Source: Tethya wilhelma | Taxonomy: Eukaryota > Porifera > Demospongiae > Tethyida > Tethyidae | DNA length: 64,000 bases | Assembly (NCBI GenBank): GCA_964030475.1 | Contig: CAXIPT010000005.1 | Coordinates: 6,185,546-6,249,545, forward strand | Direction of reading: 5' to 3' | Shown: piece by piece, positions 1-13,125 of the stretch | Position numbering within the stretch: position 1 is the stretch's first letter | How the letters are laid out: each line of letters begins with the position of its first letter | The notes under the pieces: generated by a model | Seen by the model: only the letters and a program-made list of their open reading frames with translations | The model's database searches: none | Told to the model about the DNA's origin: nothing | Made by a program: the position numbers and the translations under genes

Positions 1-258
1 TTGGAAATTATTAAAAACTTGTTGTATGTTTTTATCTTTGGTTGTCCAAAAGACACTCTTCCAAACACACTCGTCACATGTAGAGTACTATGACACTTAT
101 GTATCAACTGTTACTATGGTAACAGTACTTTAATAATAATTATTATTATTATATATAGTAATTTTTTGATTTTGTAATTGAAGTTACATTTTTCATGATT
201 TAATTTTATCCTGATAAATTATGCCATAATTGCATGTTTGAATGTTAATAATTAATAT

Positions 259-1613
259 TCATGAAGTGGGGTTGTCCCTGCTAGTATGAGTTCTATACTC
301 AGGCTTCAGTTCCCACATGTTCTTGTGAGGGGGTCTGGTGTTGTAGGTACACACCTCCCTCAGAATCTCCTTCAGGTAGCTCTGCAAGAGGACAAGACAT
401 GAACACACACATACCGGGGTTATGATAATTATTATACATGAGCAGTTAAAACTCACACACAGCAGTTAAAACTCACACACAGCAGTTATAACTCATACAT
501 GAGCAGTTATAACTCACACACAGCAGTTATAACTCATACATGAGCAGTTAAAACTCACACACAACAGTTATAACTCATTCATGAGATCTTATGTGAGCAT
601 TTGAATTTTGACTATGAAACCGAACTCAATCAATATTTCTAGCAATGTAATGATATAATCACTATAGCTTACATGAGGCTGCTTTGTCTTGTGGACGAGG
701 TCTCTGAAGTTGTAGTACTGGTGTGTCTGAAAGGCTGAGAAGATGAGATCAAGCACCTCTTCCTTGCTCAGTCTCACTCTCTTGTCCTGCTGTTTGGGTT
801 TCTCATACTCCTCGTGTTTTGCCGTTGGTTTGTAAGAGTTCACGGGAGTCTTGTCCAATTGAACGGCCTGGAACTTGGTCTTCCCTGCTTCTCTGATCTG
901 ATGTCTGCATGCGTAAAAATTCACAAATGTTCTTATCTTTACAATCACCAAACCTAAAGAAACCCTCCTAATAAATGCCTGCTCAGGTAAGTGTCTACAG
1001 TAAATAATAGTTGCATAGAATAGCTTGATGGTAGCATTTGAGAAGGAATTAATCAGGCTTATCTAAACAATTACAGGAAAATACCAAGAAAGAGAAAGTT
1101 TGATATGACAGAGAATCATTCAGCTTACTGTTTCAGTTTCATGTAGGCTTCTGAGCTCAATGGCTGGATGTCTGCCTTCTGTGTGACAATGCCTTCCGCT
1201 AGGACCTGATCTGCTGTTGGCTCCTCTGAAAATACATTCAAAGACTGCCGCGATGGATCTTGCATCACCACTCTGTGTTCGCGAGGCAACTCCAGTCCTT
1301 TTGGAAGGCCGAGCTTCGCTGAGTGGGACTTTGCTAGCTCCTCAGAGAGAGTGAAAGTTACATCCACTTTCTTTGAACTACTAAACAGTACATTAATGTG
1401 AAATTTTATACTTGTAATAACAGACCATGACATTGTGTCGACTTAGCAAGGTTCTTACGAGGATATTTTCATCACTCCTAAGTCACTGCTCGGAGTGGCA
1501 CTCTCCCAGGCTTCTGACATGTAATTGGGAACCTTCACGAGCCACACAGCTCGAGTGGAGTTGGTTAGCTCCAGCTCACGAGCTGGCACTTTCTTGGACT
1601 TCTTGGCAGACAT
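259..1613 (-). CDS. GTF2F2: TFIIF subunit beta (RAP30), complete copy
   Basis: General transcription factor IIF small subunit, which partners RAP74 and RNA polymerase II in the nucleus. Four exons read 1613-1459, 1380-1129, 904-673 and 381-259; phases agree and give about 253 aa, close to the family length. The N-terminal dimerisation region carries the family pattern WLVKVPNYMSEAW; the C-terminal winged helix contains VRLSKEEVLDLIFSAFQ and ends with KNMWELKPEYR. The start (ATG at 1613) lies in MSAKKSKKVPAR. A second, 3'-truncated copy follows at 2.3-3.25 kb. The two differ by a few bases in exon 3 and appear identical from about 960 onward, so they look like two haplotypes of one locus rather than two genes. 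Identification is firm. Confidence 0.93.
430..590. repeat. Minisatellite in last GTF2F2 intron
   Basis: About seven imperfect tandem units of roughly 20 bases alternate between forms containing cagttaaaactcacacac and cagttataactcatacatga. It lies wholly in the intron between exons 3 and 4. No coding function is apparent. Confidence 0.85.
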
Positions 1614-2256
1614 GGTAGCAGTATTTCTAATTACTCCGCACCTTTCAATCCACACAAGACGACTATTACCAATTCAATATCAATTGTCAATAAGCAACAA
1701 AAAATTTCATCTAGCAACAAGCAATGTTCCAACTTTTGATTCTTGTATTCTAAAGACTGGTTTTCCTGAAGCCTTCTTTCCCATGCTATGATAGAGGAAA
1801 ACAGCAGTGGCATAATGTTCAGAATCCCAGTTAGCAGCGGTCGGAGTTTGGGAGGGAGAAAGAAACTGAAGATGTGTGCATGTGTGTACATTGTGTGGAG
1901 TGCATAGTTAGTTTAACAGAAGCTTAAAAAGATATTCAATAATGACGGTTCACAACATCCTTCCATATTCATATGCTACGACTGTTAGCAGCTTACCCTT
2001 TGGTTGGTAGATTTTCTCAGTTTCCTTCTCAGATTGAAGTCTGTAGAAGCAGTAAGTGCTCTACGACATGGTCCAATGCTGTTGGGAATCAACCGGTTCC
2101 ATTCCAACTGTTCAGTGATGCGTGACACCCCTGCACTTGCAAACTCGGCACTTCCAAAAGGATCGTTAATTATCGATTCGGGCAAAGGGGTCACTAACGA
2201 AGGCTCCGAAGGGTTGGACATGTTGCACTCCTCTTGCTGCTGCTCCTTCAAATGTG

Positions 2257-2286
2257 NTGTATAAGAGACAGGTGTATAAGAGACAG
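2257..2286. other. Contig join with Tn5 mosaic-end adapter remnants
   Basis: An isolated N at 2257 is followed by tgtataagagacag (2258-2271) and gtgtataagagacag (2272-2286). Both are 3' parts of the 19-base Tn5 transposase mosaic end used in Nextera libraries. Left of it the sequence is inside the Ser-rich gene exon (matching about 3891); right of it is GTF2F2 exon 3. This is library adapter left in the assembly, not biology. Confidence 0.93.
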
Positions 2287-3248
2287 TACGCTTGCATTAT
2301 AGCTTACATGAGGTTGCTTTGTCTTGTGGACGAGGTCTCTGAAGTTGTAGTACTGGTGTGTCTGAAAGGCTGAGAAGATGAGATCAAGCACCTCTTCCTT
2401 GCTCAGTCTCACTCTCTTGTCCTGCTGTTTGGGTTTCTCGTACTCCTCGTGTTTTGACGTTGGTTTGTAAGAGTTCACAGGAGTCTTGTCCAATTGAACG
2501 GCCTGGAACTTGGTCTTCCCCGCTTCTCTGATCTGATGTCTGCATGCGTAAAAATTCACAAATGTTCTTATCTTTACAATCACCAAACCTAAAGAAACCC
2601 TCCTAATAAATGCCTGCTCAGGTAAGTGTCTACAGTAAATAATAGTTGCATAGAATAGCTTGATGGTAGCATTTGAGAAGGAATTAATCAGGCTTATCTA
2701 AACAATTACAGGAAAATACCAAGAAAGAGAAAGTTTGATATGACAGAGAATCATTCAGCTTACTGTTTCAGTTTCATGTAGGCTTCTGAGCTCAATGGCT
2801 GGATGTCTGCCTTCTGTGTGACAATGCCTTCCGCTAGGACCTGATCTGCTGTTGGCTCCTCTGAAAATACATTCAAAGACTGCCGCGATGGATCTTGCAT
2901 CACCACTCTGTGTTCGCGAGGCAACTCCAGTCCTTTTGGAAGGCCGAGCTTCGCTGAGTGGGACTTTGCTAGCTCCTCAGAGAGAGTGAAAGTTACATCC
3001 ACTTTCTTTGAACTACTAAACAGTACATTAATGTGAAATTTTATACTTGTAATAACAGACCATGACATTGTGTCGACTTAGCAAGGTTCTTACGAGGATA
3101 TTTTCATCACTCCTAAGTCACTGCTCGGAGTGGCACTCTCCCAGGCTTCTGACATGTAATTGGGAACCTTCACGAGCCACACAGCTCGAGTGGAGTTGGT
3201 TAGCTCCAGCTCACGAGCTGGCACTTTCTTGGACTTCTTGGCAGACAT
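2287..3248 (-). pseudogene. GTF2F2: Second, truncated GTF2F2 copy (probable unmerged haplotype)
   Basis: Exons 1 (3248-3094), 2 (3015-2764) and 3 (2539-2308) repeat the copy at 259-1613 with a constant offset of 1635 bases. Exon 4 is absent because the contig ends in adapter sequence at 2286. Exon 3 differs from the other copy by a few substitutions, for example Thr to Ala within the KPTSKHEEYEK segment's equivalent. Truncation at a technical junction argues that this is an assembly duplicate, not a decayed gene. Confidence 0.85.
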
Positions 3249-3384
3249 GGTAGCAGTATTTCTAATTACTCCGCACCTTTCAATCCACACAAGACGACTA
3301 TTACCAATTCAATATCAATTGTCAATAAGCAACAAAAAATTTCATCTAGCAACAAGCAATGTTCCAACTTTTGATTCTTGTATT

Positions 3385-4821
3385 CTAAAGACTGGTTTTC
3401 CTGAAGCCTTCTTTCCCATGCTATGATAGAGGAAAACAGCAGTGGCATAATGTTCAGAATCCCAGTTAGCAGCGGTCGGAGTTTGGGAGGGAGAAAGAAA
3501 CTGAAGATGTGTGCATGTGTGTACATTGTGTGGAGTGCATAGTTAGTTTAACAGAAGCTTAAAAAGATATTCAATAATGACGGTTCACAACATCCTTCCA
3601 TATTCATATGCTACGACTGTTAGCAGCTTACCCTTTGGTTGGTAGATTTTCTCAGTTTCCTTCTCAGATTGAAGTCTGTAGAAGCAGTAAGTGCTCTACG
3701 ACATGGTCCAATGCTGTTGGGAATCAACCGGTTCCATTCCAACTGTTCAGTGATGCGTGACACCCCTGCACTTGCAAACTCGGCACTTCCAAAAGGATCG
3801 TTAATTATCGATTCGGGCAAAGGGGTCACTAACGAAGGCTCCGAAGGGTTGGACATGTTGCACTCCTCTTGCTGCTGCTCCTTCAAATGTGCTGACACAG
3901 CAGAACTGATCCTGGAGTAGTAGTCTGGCCCGGCAAGAGACGGGGAAATGCCGATCTCAGCAAAAATGGCACCAGGCGTGTATTTCTTGAGAGCCGACTT
4001 TGGTCGCTGCTCGAGTTTAGCAGCGGCCTTACGAGTGTAGCTGTTCACCAGCAACCAGTCCAGCTTCCTCTGGGAGCTCTTGGACGAGTCCCCCTGCCCG
4101 CTATCATTGATCCCTAGGGCATCAGTGCTAGTATCATTAGGAGGCCTTCTGTCTCTACGGTGAGAATCACTTCTCTTTGTCGAAGGACTTGTTGCGCTAC
4201 GAGAGCTGTGACTAGTAGTCTGACGTCGGTTTGAAGACCCCCCACTACCACTGCCAGAAGGTACGGACACTGCTGAGGGAACGTCAGGACTGCACATCCG
4301 TTGGTACTTCCTAGAAGCCTCCTCCTTCACCCCGAGGCTATCGTGACGTCTCTTTCTCTCTCCTGAGCTTCGCACATCGGCATCAGCCATCTCCCCTCCC
4401 CTCCGGGAAGATGATGATGATTTCTCGAGGTCTCTTGAAGAGGAGGAAGTGTGATAGTCACGAGGTTCAGAAGAGGTACGAGCCTTTTTACTTTCAAGCG
4501 TACCCACGTCTTCGTCCGTCGTCGGATCTCTCTTTCTCTTTCTCTCCAACGTCCGTCCTCCCTCGCCATGTTCCTCCTCCTTGCCACGCCTCTTGTAGGT
4601 GGTGGTGTCCTTACGAGGCCTCTTCTTGCCATCAGTAGCTGCACTGTTGCCACTAGTTGTTGCCACTCCTCCCAGGGATCCTGATGATGGTGGTGGTGGT
4701 TCACTGGGTCCTGCTGGGACAGAACTGGAGGAGGAGTGAAGTTTCTCTTTCCTGTCAGAGTGTTTGGAGGGCCTTCTGCTAGACTCGTCACCCAGGGGGT
4801 CGTGTTTACCACTACCACCAC

Positions 4822-4862
<41 letters not shown>

Positions 4863-5316
4863 ATAAGTAAGTTGAACATTGACACAACTGAAATGGTTGA
4901 CTGTTCAAACTTGTTTGGAATAAAACTACATGCACAAAGTTTACTTCAAACAACAATTTTTTAACTTTCTTCTTTCAATAGCATACATTACTGTTGGTAC
5001 ACTAATATTTAATAGGGAGGTATTACACACAGAGCAGACCACTAGCTACCTCAGTAGCTAGTGTAGAGGAAACACAGGCAGTGAGTGTATCTACTAGTGC
5101 TACATGTACTCATCCTTGCACTGACAGTGAACTGGCCATACACACTCACTACTGATGCCCTTTGTCCCAGACTAACTGTTATTGGAAGTGAGTGTGTATG
5201 TTTGCGTTTTACTTTCATTAGCAGAATCAACTAAAGCTTAAAAATGAAAAACAAAACCACTAAACAAAACCAATCGACACTATATATATGTACCACTTTT
5301 ATCTTACACAACCAAT

Positions 5317-5368
<52 letters not shown>

Positions 5369-6654
5369 CACGGATGTGCTCTTCCTTATTGTATCCTGCC
5401 TACAAGCAGCCAGCCAATCATCTCAACTTTCCTCTCTGAACTACTCCTCACAGCAGCCAGATACTGATCATGCTCACACCACCCTAACAAGGAAAGGACC
5501 CTTTCATCCCACTAATGCCTTCAAGCAGGCATCCACATCATTACCATATAAGGTAGACTCATGCTAATTGAAATGACTAGCATAACATCTGGCCATGCTC
5601 TTAGGGCAACAAACAAGTAGTCAGACTAGTCTAACTACCACCAACATAAACACAAGTCAATGCTATCCCTGCACTAACCAACTGACTGGCTTATGGCACA
5701 GGTGACTCCACTGTCATACACAATTGGGATCAATGTCAAACAAGAACAAAGAAACAACACAAGCTTCCATACAGGCAAAAGGGTTAAATCTCCAGTCAAA
5801 TGACAGGCTAGTAAGTGCTAGCAAAGGTTCAGCTACCAATGGTGTTCAGTGCTATCTACAGTGTATGTGTATACCTTCTCTGGGGATCCTGGTAGGTCCT
5901 TCGTCTCTTTCTTTCTTCCTCCCCTCCACTGTCCATGTCACTGCCTGACCCACCCACCCCAGATGGGTCCCCTGATGAGGACAGCTTCTGAGACACTGAG
6001 CTCGGTCGGGTTGAACTTCGACCCCCACTTCCAATGCTGCTGCGTTCACCTTTATGACCTGCTGGGATTGGGAGGATTAATTTGGTGGATAAACGAGAGG
6101 GAAATCCTCATTTCATACCTTCGGGTAGATCCCTTGTTGTCTTTCTTGATGAAACTGGTGGGGGTTGTGAGGATGGGACACTTGTCCTACGAGATACCTC
6201 TTCGACCATTTCCCCCGGGTACTCTGAAGGGGGTGGGGCCCGGTGACGAGCACGAGGTAGAGTGGGCGGAGCACCTTCACGATAATGCAAGTGCTTATCT
6301 TCAAAATCATGACTGAAAAGAGACATGCAATGACTCAAACTGACACATCAGTAAAAATAATTTGTGTATAAATTAATGATATTACCTTGGTTTACGCTCT
6401 CTCATGGCAGGCGGGATGTCCTCCCTGCTGTGAGCAGGAGGGGGAAGTGGACCATAGGCATGTCTAGACTTCTCTGCACTTGCTGCATGCTTCTCTCCGC
6501 TGTATCGCCTGTGTGATGGCGTCCCCTGAGGACAAAAGACATGGTTTCTAAATAATGCCTACTTTTATTCATTCAAGAGAATGTTTACCTCGTCATTTCC
6601 AGGCCCTAGTCGGTCAAACACACTGATGCGCTTTCCACTCTTGCTGCTGCTCAT
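3385..6654 (-). CDS. Ser/Arg-rich nuclear protein, possible ZC3H13/Flacc-like
   Basis: Six exons fit one phase-consistent model of about 603 aa: 6654-6589, 6525-6386, 6312-6119, 6058-5875, 4823-3632 and 3420-3385. The N-terminus has GKRISVFDRLGPG; most of the rest is low-complexity Ser/Arg/Lys/Glu with KKRPRKDTTTYKRRGK. Near the C-terminus are conserved-looking blocks: RKLDWLLVNSYTRKAA, YTPGAIFAEIGI and NSIGPCRRAL followed by LRRKLRK. The RLGP motif and this tail recall ZC3H13/Flacc of the m6A-writer complex, but no CCCH finger is visible, so this is a weak suggestion. The last exon is my prediction from an acceptor at 3421-3422. Its stop lies only 136 bases before the downstream GTF2F2 start. 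Part of exon 5 reappears inverted inside COPS6 (9583-9750). Confidence 0.7.
4825..4861. repeat. (TG)n microsatellite abutting a splice acceptor
   Basis: A pure TG run lies directly upstream (in gene orientation, CA) of the large exon of the Ser-rich gene, serving as its acceptor tract. Confidence 0.9.
4886..5874. other. Long intron with GA microsatellite
   Basis: Intron 4 of the Ser-rich nuclear protein gene. It contains a 46-base GA run at 5321-5366. No exon or RNA gene was recognised in it. Confidence 0.6.
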
Positions 6655-6979
6655 TCTCCTTGGAGAGGGATTTGTCAGCGGTTAGCCTGTTAGCTTGAAC
6701 CTTGTGCAACTTGAGCGTGCAGAGCACCAGTTTCTAAATAGTGCCCATTAAGTTTTAGTGGATTACATCATAAGAATGCGTGCAGCATTGAAGTAAATAT
6801 AGTTTCTTCCAAAAGTGGGGTGGAAGGCAATACTCTAAACAGAGAATATTCCTTTTATGGTATGCACGTGATGCGTGCATGAGTGTCAGTATTCACGTGA
6901 CCCTTTTAATCGTGGGGCTGTGAAGTTTGAAGTGAAGTGGTGTTCTTTCTTTGTCTGATAGTTTTCTCTCCAGTTCACA
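6655..6979. promoter_or_regulatory. Divergent promoter, Ser-rich gene / profilin
   Basis: The two start codons face away from each other across 325 bases, so both promoters must share this interval. No TATA box is obvious. Confidence 0.55.
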
Positions 6980-7729
6980 ATGTCTTGGGATTCATATCTT
7001 GATAACCTTATTGCACAGACCAAAGACGCTTCTGGTGCAACTCATGCAGACAAAGCATGTATCATTGGACTGGATGGTGGTGCAAAGTGGACATCTGATG
7101 GTCATGCCAATGCTTTCAAAGTAAGTTAGAGTCACTTAGTCTATTTTGGCCTGTTAGATTTGCATTTGTTTTGTCTAACTCCTTCCATCGTTGTTGTGAA
7201 GACCCCTTTATGCTAGCGCTTGTGTGGGTATAGCTGTCAAATGTGAAGCCATAAATTATCCACCTTTCGCGCAGTGGTGATTTCGTGCAATGTTCTCGTC
7301 CCTATTTTAATATTTCTTATCTTGGGTACCCTTTAGCCAAGGGGGCAGTGTATGAAAAGTATTAGTATGTGGTGGCATTCTTAACATTCTGTGTAGAAAT
7401 GGGGTATTACAATATCTTATTCAGTTCGTTTCGTCAATTGTTTGCAGATTACAGCATCTGAAGCAGCCACTATTGCCAGGCCTTTCAAGTCAAAAGACTT
7501 CACTCAATTTATGACTAGTGGTGTTACCTGTGAAGGACAGAAGTATCAGTTCTTACGAGAAGAAGATAAAAAAACGGTGTACGCTAAGAGGAAGGGCTTT
7601 GGAGCTGTTACTTTGCAAGCTTCCAAGACAGCAATAGTGATAGCCCACTGCCCTGAGGGCGGTCAACAAGGAAATACGAACAAAGGAGTCGCTGTCATTG
7701 CTGAATATTTGGAGGGCTTGGGTATGTAG
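6980..7729 (+). CDS. PFN: Profilin
   Basis: Actin-monomer-binding protein that promotes nucleotide exchange on G-actin and binds poly-proline and phosphoinositides in the cytoplasm. Two exons, 6980-7120 and 7448-7729, give 140 aa. The N-terminus MSWDSYLDNLIAQ is the classic profilin start with the conserved Trp and Tyr. The second exon carries GVTCEGQKYQFLREED, and the C-terminal helix ends GVAVIAEYLEGLGM as in animal and amoebozoan profilins. The start has good support: the first Met of the conserved N-terminus. It is head to head with the Ser-rich gene. Confidence 0.95.
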
Positions 7730-8149
7730 CGTTTGTGTGAATTGTGATCTTGTAAGGAGCTGTATTTGACAGTTGCTTGATTGAAAGCTATAGTGAGAAA
7801 TTTAAACTGTAGATTTAGTAATTCTTTTTTTTTCTGTTTTATTTGTTATGTGAAAATTATTACAAGGCAAGAGTTAACACTGGCGCTAGCAATGATTATT
7901 TATAAATGTAGTTTTATTATTATTGTTGTAATACTTTCACTTGTACCTGATTTTTGTTAGTCAATTTTTGAGTGTGTTTCAATGATGATCATAATAATAT
8001 TGTTTTTGAATTAACCAACAGTGAAGTGGGGATATCATACTTCGTGCAGCATTAAATAGAACACTTAATTGCGACTACAAACATGTAATTAAAACAGAAA
8101 CTTGATATTGGTTCAAAGGGAATGAAAACAAAGAAGCAATAATTGCCAA
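7730..8149. other. Convergent 3' region, profilin / COPS6
   Basis: AT-rich 3' flanks of two convergent genes. No canonical AATAAA was noticed close to the profilin stop, and no other feature was recognised. Confidence 0.5.
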
Positions 8150-8371
8150 TTAGAACAGGAGTCCTCTTGCACGTCTTCCAATTCCATGGCGGTCATAGAC
8201 AATGTTCACTTTAGACACAAACTACAGAAGGTTGGCAATGGTTGTATGACTAAATGTATACATTGGAGGGCCCAGCAATAACGTACCGGCATACTACTTA
8301 CCTCACTAGTAGTAGCCAATCCTTTGGTAATAGCTGCTAGATAAGACATCAAGAGAACTTCATTGGTTTGC

Positions 8372-8419
<48 letters not shown>

Positions 8420-9301
8420 AAAAAGGAAACAGGTGATAATGTCGAGAGCTTGTTGGCTAGCTTGCTTGCATGCTTGCACAGCTGGTACTGTTAGGTACAA
8501 CATGAGCCAGGGACAATGTACTTACATGTACATGCACACAGACCATACACCATAGACCATAATACACACATGAAAGACACATATCCAAATTACTGTATTG
8601 GATTACAATGTGGTGTGTAACACGAACCACTCATTATGGACTTGACTCTTCAATAGTATTCATATTTAGAGCTCCCGTAATACCCAGAGCAGACATATGA
8701 TCACAGAGAGAGACAATGAATGTGAGTTGTGTTTACAGTGGATCAAAATAAATGCTTACACTGTAGAAATCTTTATCAAACTGCTGGCTGTTGAGAACAG
8801 GGAGCTGATGGCACATGCTTGAAATCTCACGCAGAATTTCGTGATTGACGGGAAGGTCGCCTGTATATAGTATACAGTAGTAATTATTCAATTATAGAAC
8901 CGTTGGAGAATTAATTGAGCATGCTGCTATGAATTCTAGAAATGTCAAGGAAATAGGTTTGAGCTGGTGAGTGAATAAGCTAACTGGTCATCAGGAGATC
9001 AGATTGCTGAGGGACATGAGAACATTTCCTGGGCAAAAACATTCACAATCAGTTGTTCCCAAAGATGCACACAAAAAGATAAAGGCCCACAGTGTATGGC
9101 CTTGTTGCAATAACACTGAGATCACACAATGCAATACTATAAAGGGACTGAATCAGTATTGGCAGATACTCTACTCACGATAAACACACATTTGTAGCAG
9201 ACCTGATTGGACACCTTTGAGATAGTCCAGGATGAGTCTGACTCTTGAATGAAGCATCTTCACTGCACCATGTTGGGCACTCAACTGCTCGGATACTGAA
9301 T

Positions 9302-9336
<35 letters not shown>

Positions 9337-9748
9337 GTACAGAGAGAGAAAAGACCAATAAAACACACCTGTGATTGCAATGTTAACACAACATCGACAG
9401 CTGTTGTGAAAAGCAGCAGTGGAAATCAAACAAACCTGCCGATGTTTGTGTAGAGCCTGTCACCGAAGACCTTGCAATATGGTCCACACCAATCCTCTCA
9501 GCTTCCTCCGTGGCTAGAGTGTAGTCCACCTTGGTGAAGAGAACCTTAGGCTGAGCTTGGACTATCTCTATCAGAGACTCANGAGGGAGGACGGACGTTG
9601 GAGAGAAAGAGAAAGAGAGATCCGACGACGGATGAAGACGTGGGTACGCTTGAGAGTAAAAAGGCTCGTACCTCTTCTGAACCTCGCGACTATCACACTT
9701 CTTCCTCTTCAAAAGACCTCGAGAAATCATCATCTTCCCGGAGAGGGG

Positions 9749-9800
<52 letters not shown>

Positions 9801-11070
9801 ATCAAAAGAACAACTTGAGTAGGGTGTGGGAGGCAGATACATCAATAGTGATCAATATCTAATGGACAGACCAAGCCCATAGTTTAGAGTGAGGGAGCAG
9901 CTAGCTTACTTGACTGGTCCTAGCCAGAGGGTTCAATTTGAGCAGCAAGCTGTTTTCAGTATCAGCACACAGCTGTAAGAGAGAAAGGGGGAAATGACAC
10001 AATGAAAAGATTCATGTGTATACTTCTGTGTGTGTGTGTGTGTGTGTGTTGCTATGCTCTGTGTAGGAGTGAGTGTGTGTGTGTGTGTCCATCAAAGAAC
10101 ATGGTTGACCAAAGGATGTGTACTGTGTACCTGTGAGTGAAAGGCAGCATCCTCTAGAGTTGGAATGACATCACCAGTGGTATACCAGCCAAGAAACTCC
10201 ATATTAGCAAACACTTGTTTGACTACAATTCACACAACAGGAGACATTGTGTGACAACTATGCATGAAGAATCTACACACAATTCCAATCAATCCACGCT
10301 TGAAGCAAGCATGCAACACACGTTAACACATACACACATACACACACAGAGCCAATCATTAAAGGGGCATGAATGTGTTACCTCGAGGATAACCAAATTA
10401 CATACATTGTTCTTCTTTGGCAGTGAAGTATTCTCTGTCGAGCACGGCTTGGCCATCTGCAACTTTCACTACCAGTTCAAAGGAGTTACAAATTTCAACG
10501 CTACGTCCTTTTTGTGTGCCCAAAAGAGCCCCATACACTGCAGTAGGAGGAGATATATATGTACGTATGTATAGCTTCATATTCACTACACAGTATAGAG
10601 CTCTTGCAATTCGCGTCATTAAAATCAAAAGTATTCTAAAGTGATACTAGAGTTAGTTATTTTACCATACAGAAGTAAATGATAACTGCCCATATTTTCC
10701 GTATTGCTCAGTACATTATCGGTATACAAAAGTGACCCATTTTACATATATTTAATTGCAAGCGCCCTCTGGTTCACATATGCAAGTCTTACTGCAAACT
10801 TTATACAAATGAGTGTCACTGAAATTAATGTCAGCAACCAATTTGCACGAGATACACTCACATACAACAACATTAACTCTGGTGCGCATTATATAGAACC
10901 ATTCTCATCCCTTCACCTTTGGGCACTGAAGCCGTGTTTTCCTGCATGCGCACCCTCGTGAAATGGTCGGAGAGGTTCATGACGACCAGAGGGTGCAGAG
11001 ACACGCTTACACTACCCGGTGTAGCCGTTAGCACGGACACATCGCCACTGGCACTCTGGTCCACTTCCAT
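8150..11070 (-). CDS. COPS6: COP9 signalosome subunit 6, interrupted by misassembly
   Basis: MPN-domain (non-catalytic, MPN-) subunit of the COP9 signalosome, which removes NEDD8 from cullins. Exons: 11070-10917, 10537-10406, 10222-10131, 9972-9910, a partial exon 9581-9436, 9295-9203, 8860-8760, 8370-8302 and 8221-8150. The MPN region has [18 protein letters not shown] and [20 protein letters not shown]; then [34 protein letters not shown] and the terminal [13 protein letters not shown], all matching COPS6. Phases agree across intact junctions. The 5' end of exon 5 is lost at the N at 9582, where an inverted piece of the Ser-rich gene and a GA run (9583-9800) are inserted. That looks technical. 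It lies 88 bases downstream of FAM133 on the same strand. Confidence 0.93.
8371..8418. repeat. (GA)n microsatellite in COPS6 intron
   Basis: GA run immediately upstream, in gene orientation, of the COPS6 exon that starts at 8370; as CT it forms the acceptor's pyrimidine tract. Confidence 0.9.
9583..9800 (+). other. Misplaced inverted fragment of the Ser-rich gene exon
   Basis: Bases 9583-9750 are the reverse complement of roughly 4395-4560 with a few substitutions, encoding [20 protein letters not shown] in the + direction. The fragment runs into a GA microsatellite (9750-9799), after which COPS6 sequence resumes. It begins exactly at an isolated N. This fits a contig end mis-joined through a GA repeat inside COPS6. 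Confidence 0.85.
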
Positions 11071-11158
11071 CTTGGTCTTTTGCCGATATTAATTCTATTT
11101 AACGCCCATGGGCATAATTTACAATGTGTGACATGGTAGGAAAATACAATGCAGTGAA
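11071..11158. promoter_or_regulatory. 88-base spacer between FAM133 stop and COPS6 start
   Basis: This same-strand spacer must hold the FAM133 3' end and the COPS6 5' end. No AATAAA is visible on the minus strand. Confidence 0.4.
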
Positions 11159-12156
<998 letters not shown>

Positions 12157-12314
12157 TCTTTCACAGCTTCACAGCATCCTCGGTCAACTCCTTGCCCGTG
12201 TGAACGTAGTGCGAGGTCATGTGACCAAATAAAGGTAACGCCTACTTGCACTAATAAACACTAGGTGAGGTCGAGGTAGAAGGTTGCACCATTGATTCAC
12301 ACAGGTTGGTGGTC
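12157..12314. promoter_or_regulatory. Divergent promoter, FAM133 / PA-TM-RING gene
   Basis: Only 158 bases separate the two start codons. The interval has no clear TATA box. Confidence 0.55.
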
Positions 12315-13046
12315 ATGAAGAGGCTGAAATCAGTCCGTGCGCTACTTCTGGCTCTCCTCGTCACCTTGTGCGTGGCTCCTCTGTCCACAGCACTGACTAT
12401 TGATGTGAGAAACAGCTGTGTGTATAGATCAATAAACCTATATAACTATCTCATGACATCATCTCAAATTATTAAAATTTAACACCAATTTACCGAAACA
12501 GATGTTGTCTTCTCCACGATTTACAGGTATACAATCAGACCCAAAGGCTTCAACGTTGGGTGGATGATAACGCTTATTTCAATGGAAGATCATACAACGT
12601 GCCAGAGAATAACTTCCTAAGGGTAAGAATCAAGACCACATGATAAAAAAAAAGATGGATAGTCTTTAATTTTTATGATTCTCTCCTTGTTTTTGCAAAA
12701 ACCCTCACATTCTAAAGGGTCAACTGGTGTATCCTGTACCAAGGAATGCCTGTACTCCTCTGGAGCCTGTGGGCGATAGAAACGCCACGCTGTTTGCCTT
12801 CGTTGCGGATTACTACACCTGTCGAGAGAGTGCAGTAAGTGGGCGAGACCCTGTCATTAAAACTTAATTGTCAGCTGCACATATGATGTCATAGTTTATC
12901 ATGAGTTTGTGTTTTCATTCTGTAGGAGGACAATATTATTAATGCGGGCTATAAAGCCATGATTGCTTATTCATCTCAGGGGTATTTGCTCCAAAGGCCA
13001 GAGGTCAACACGCCTAGAATCTTGATCAATTCTAAGGTAGACTATT

Positions 13047-13125
<79 letters not shown>

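Noticed and set aside
259..3248. Two functional tandem GTF2F2 genes
   Set aside because: The second copy stops at Nextera adapter sequence and the upstream half of each block is near identical including introns; two haplotypes of one locus explain it better.
4451..4684. Plus-strand frames over the Ser-rich exon and their mirror at 9598-9822
   Set aside because: Shadows of the repetitive Ser/Arg coding sequence; the copy near 9.6 kb is a misplaced fragment.
5849..6316. 155-codon plus-strand frame
   Set aside because: It runs antisense over two exons and an intron of the Ser-rich gene, with no conserved motif.
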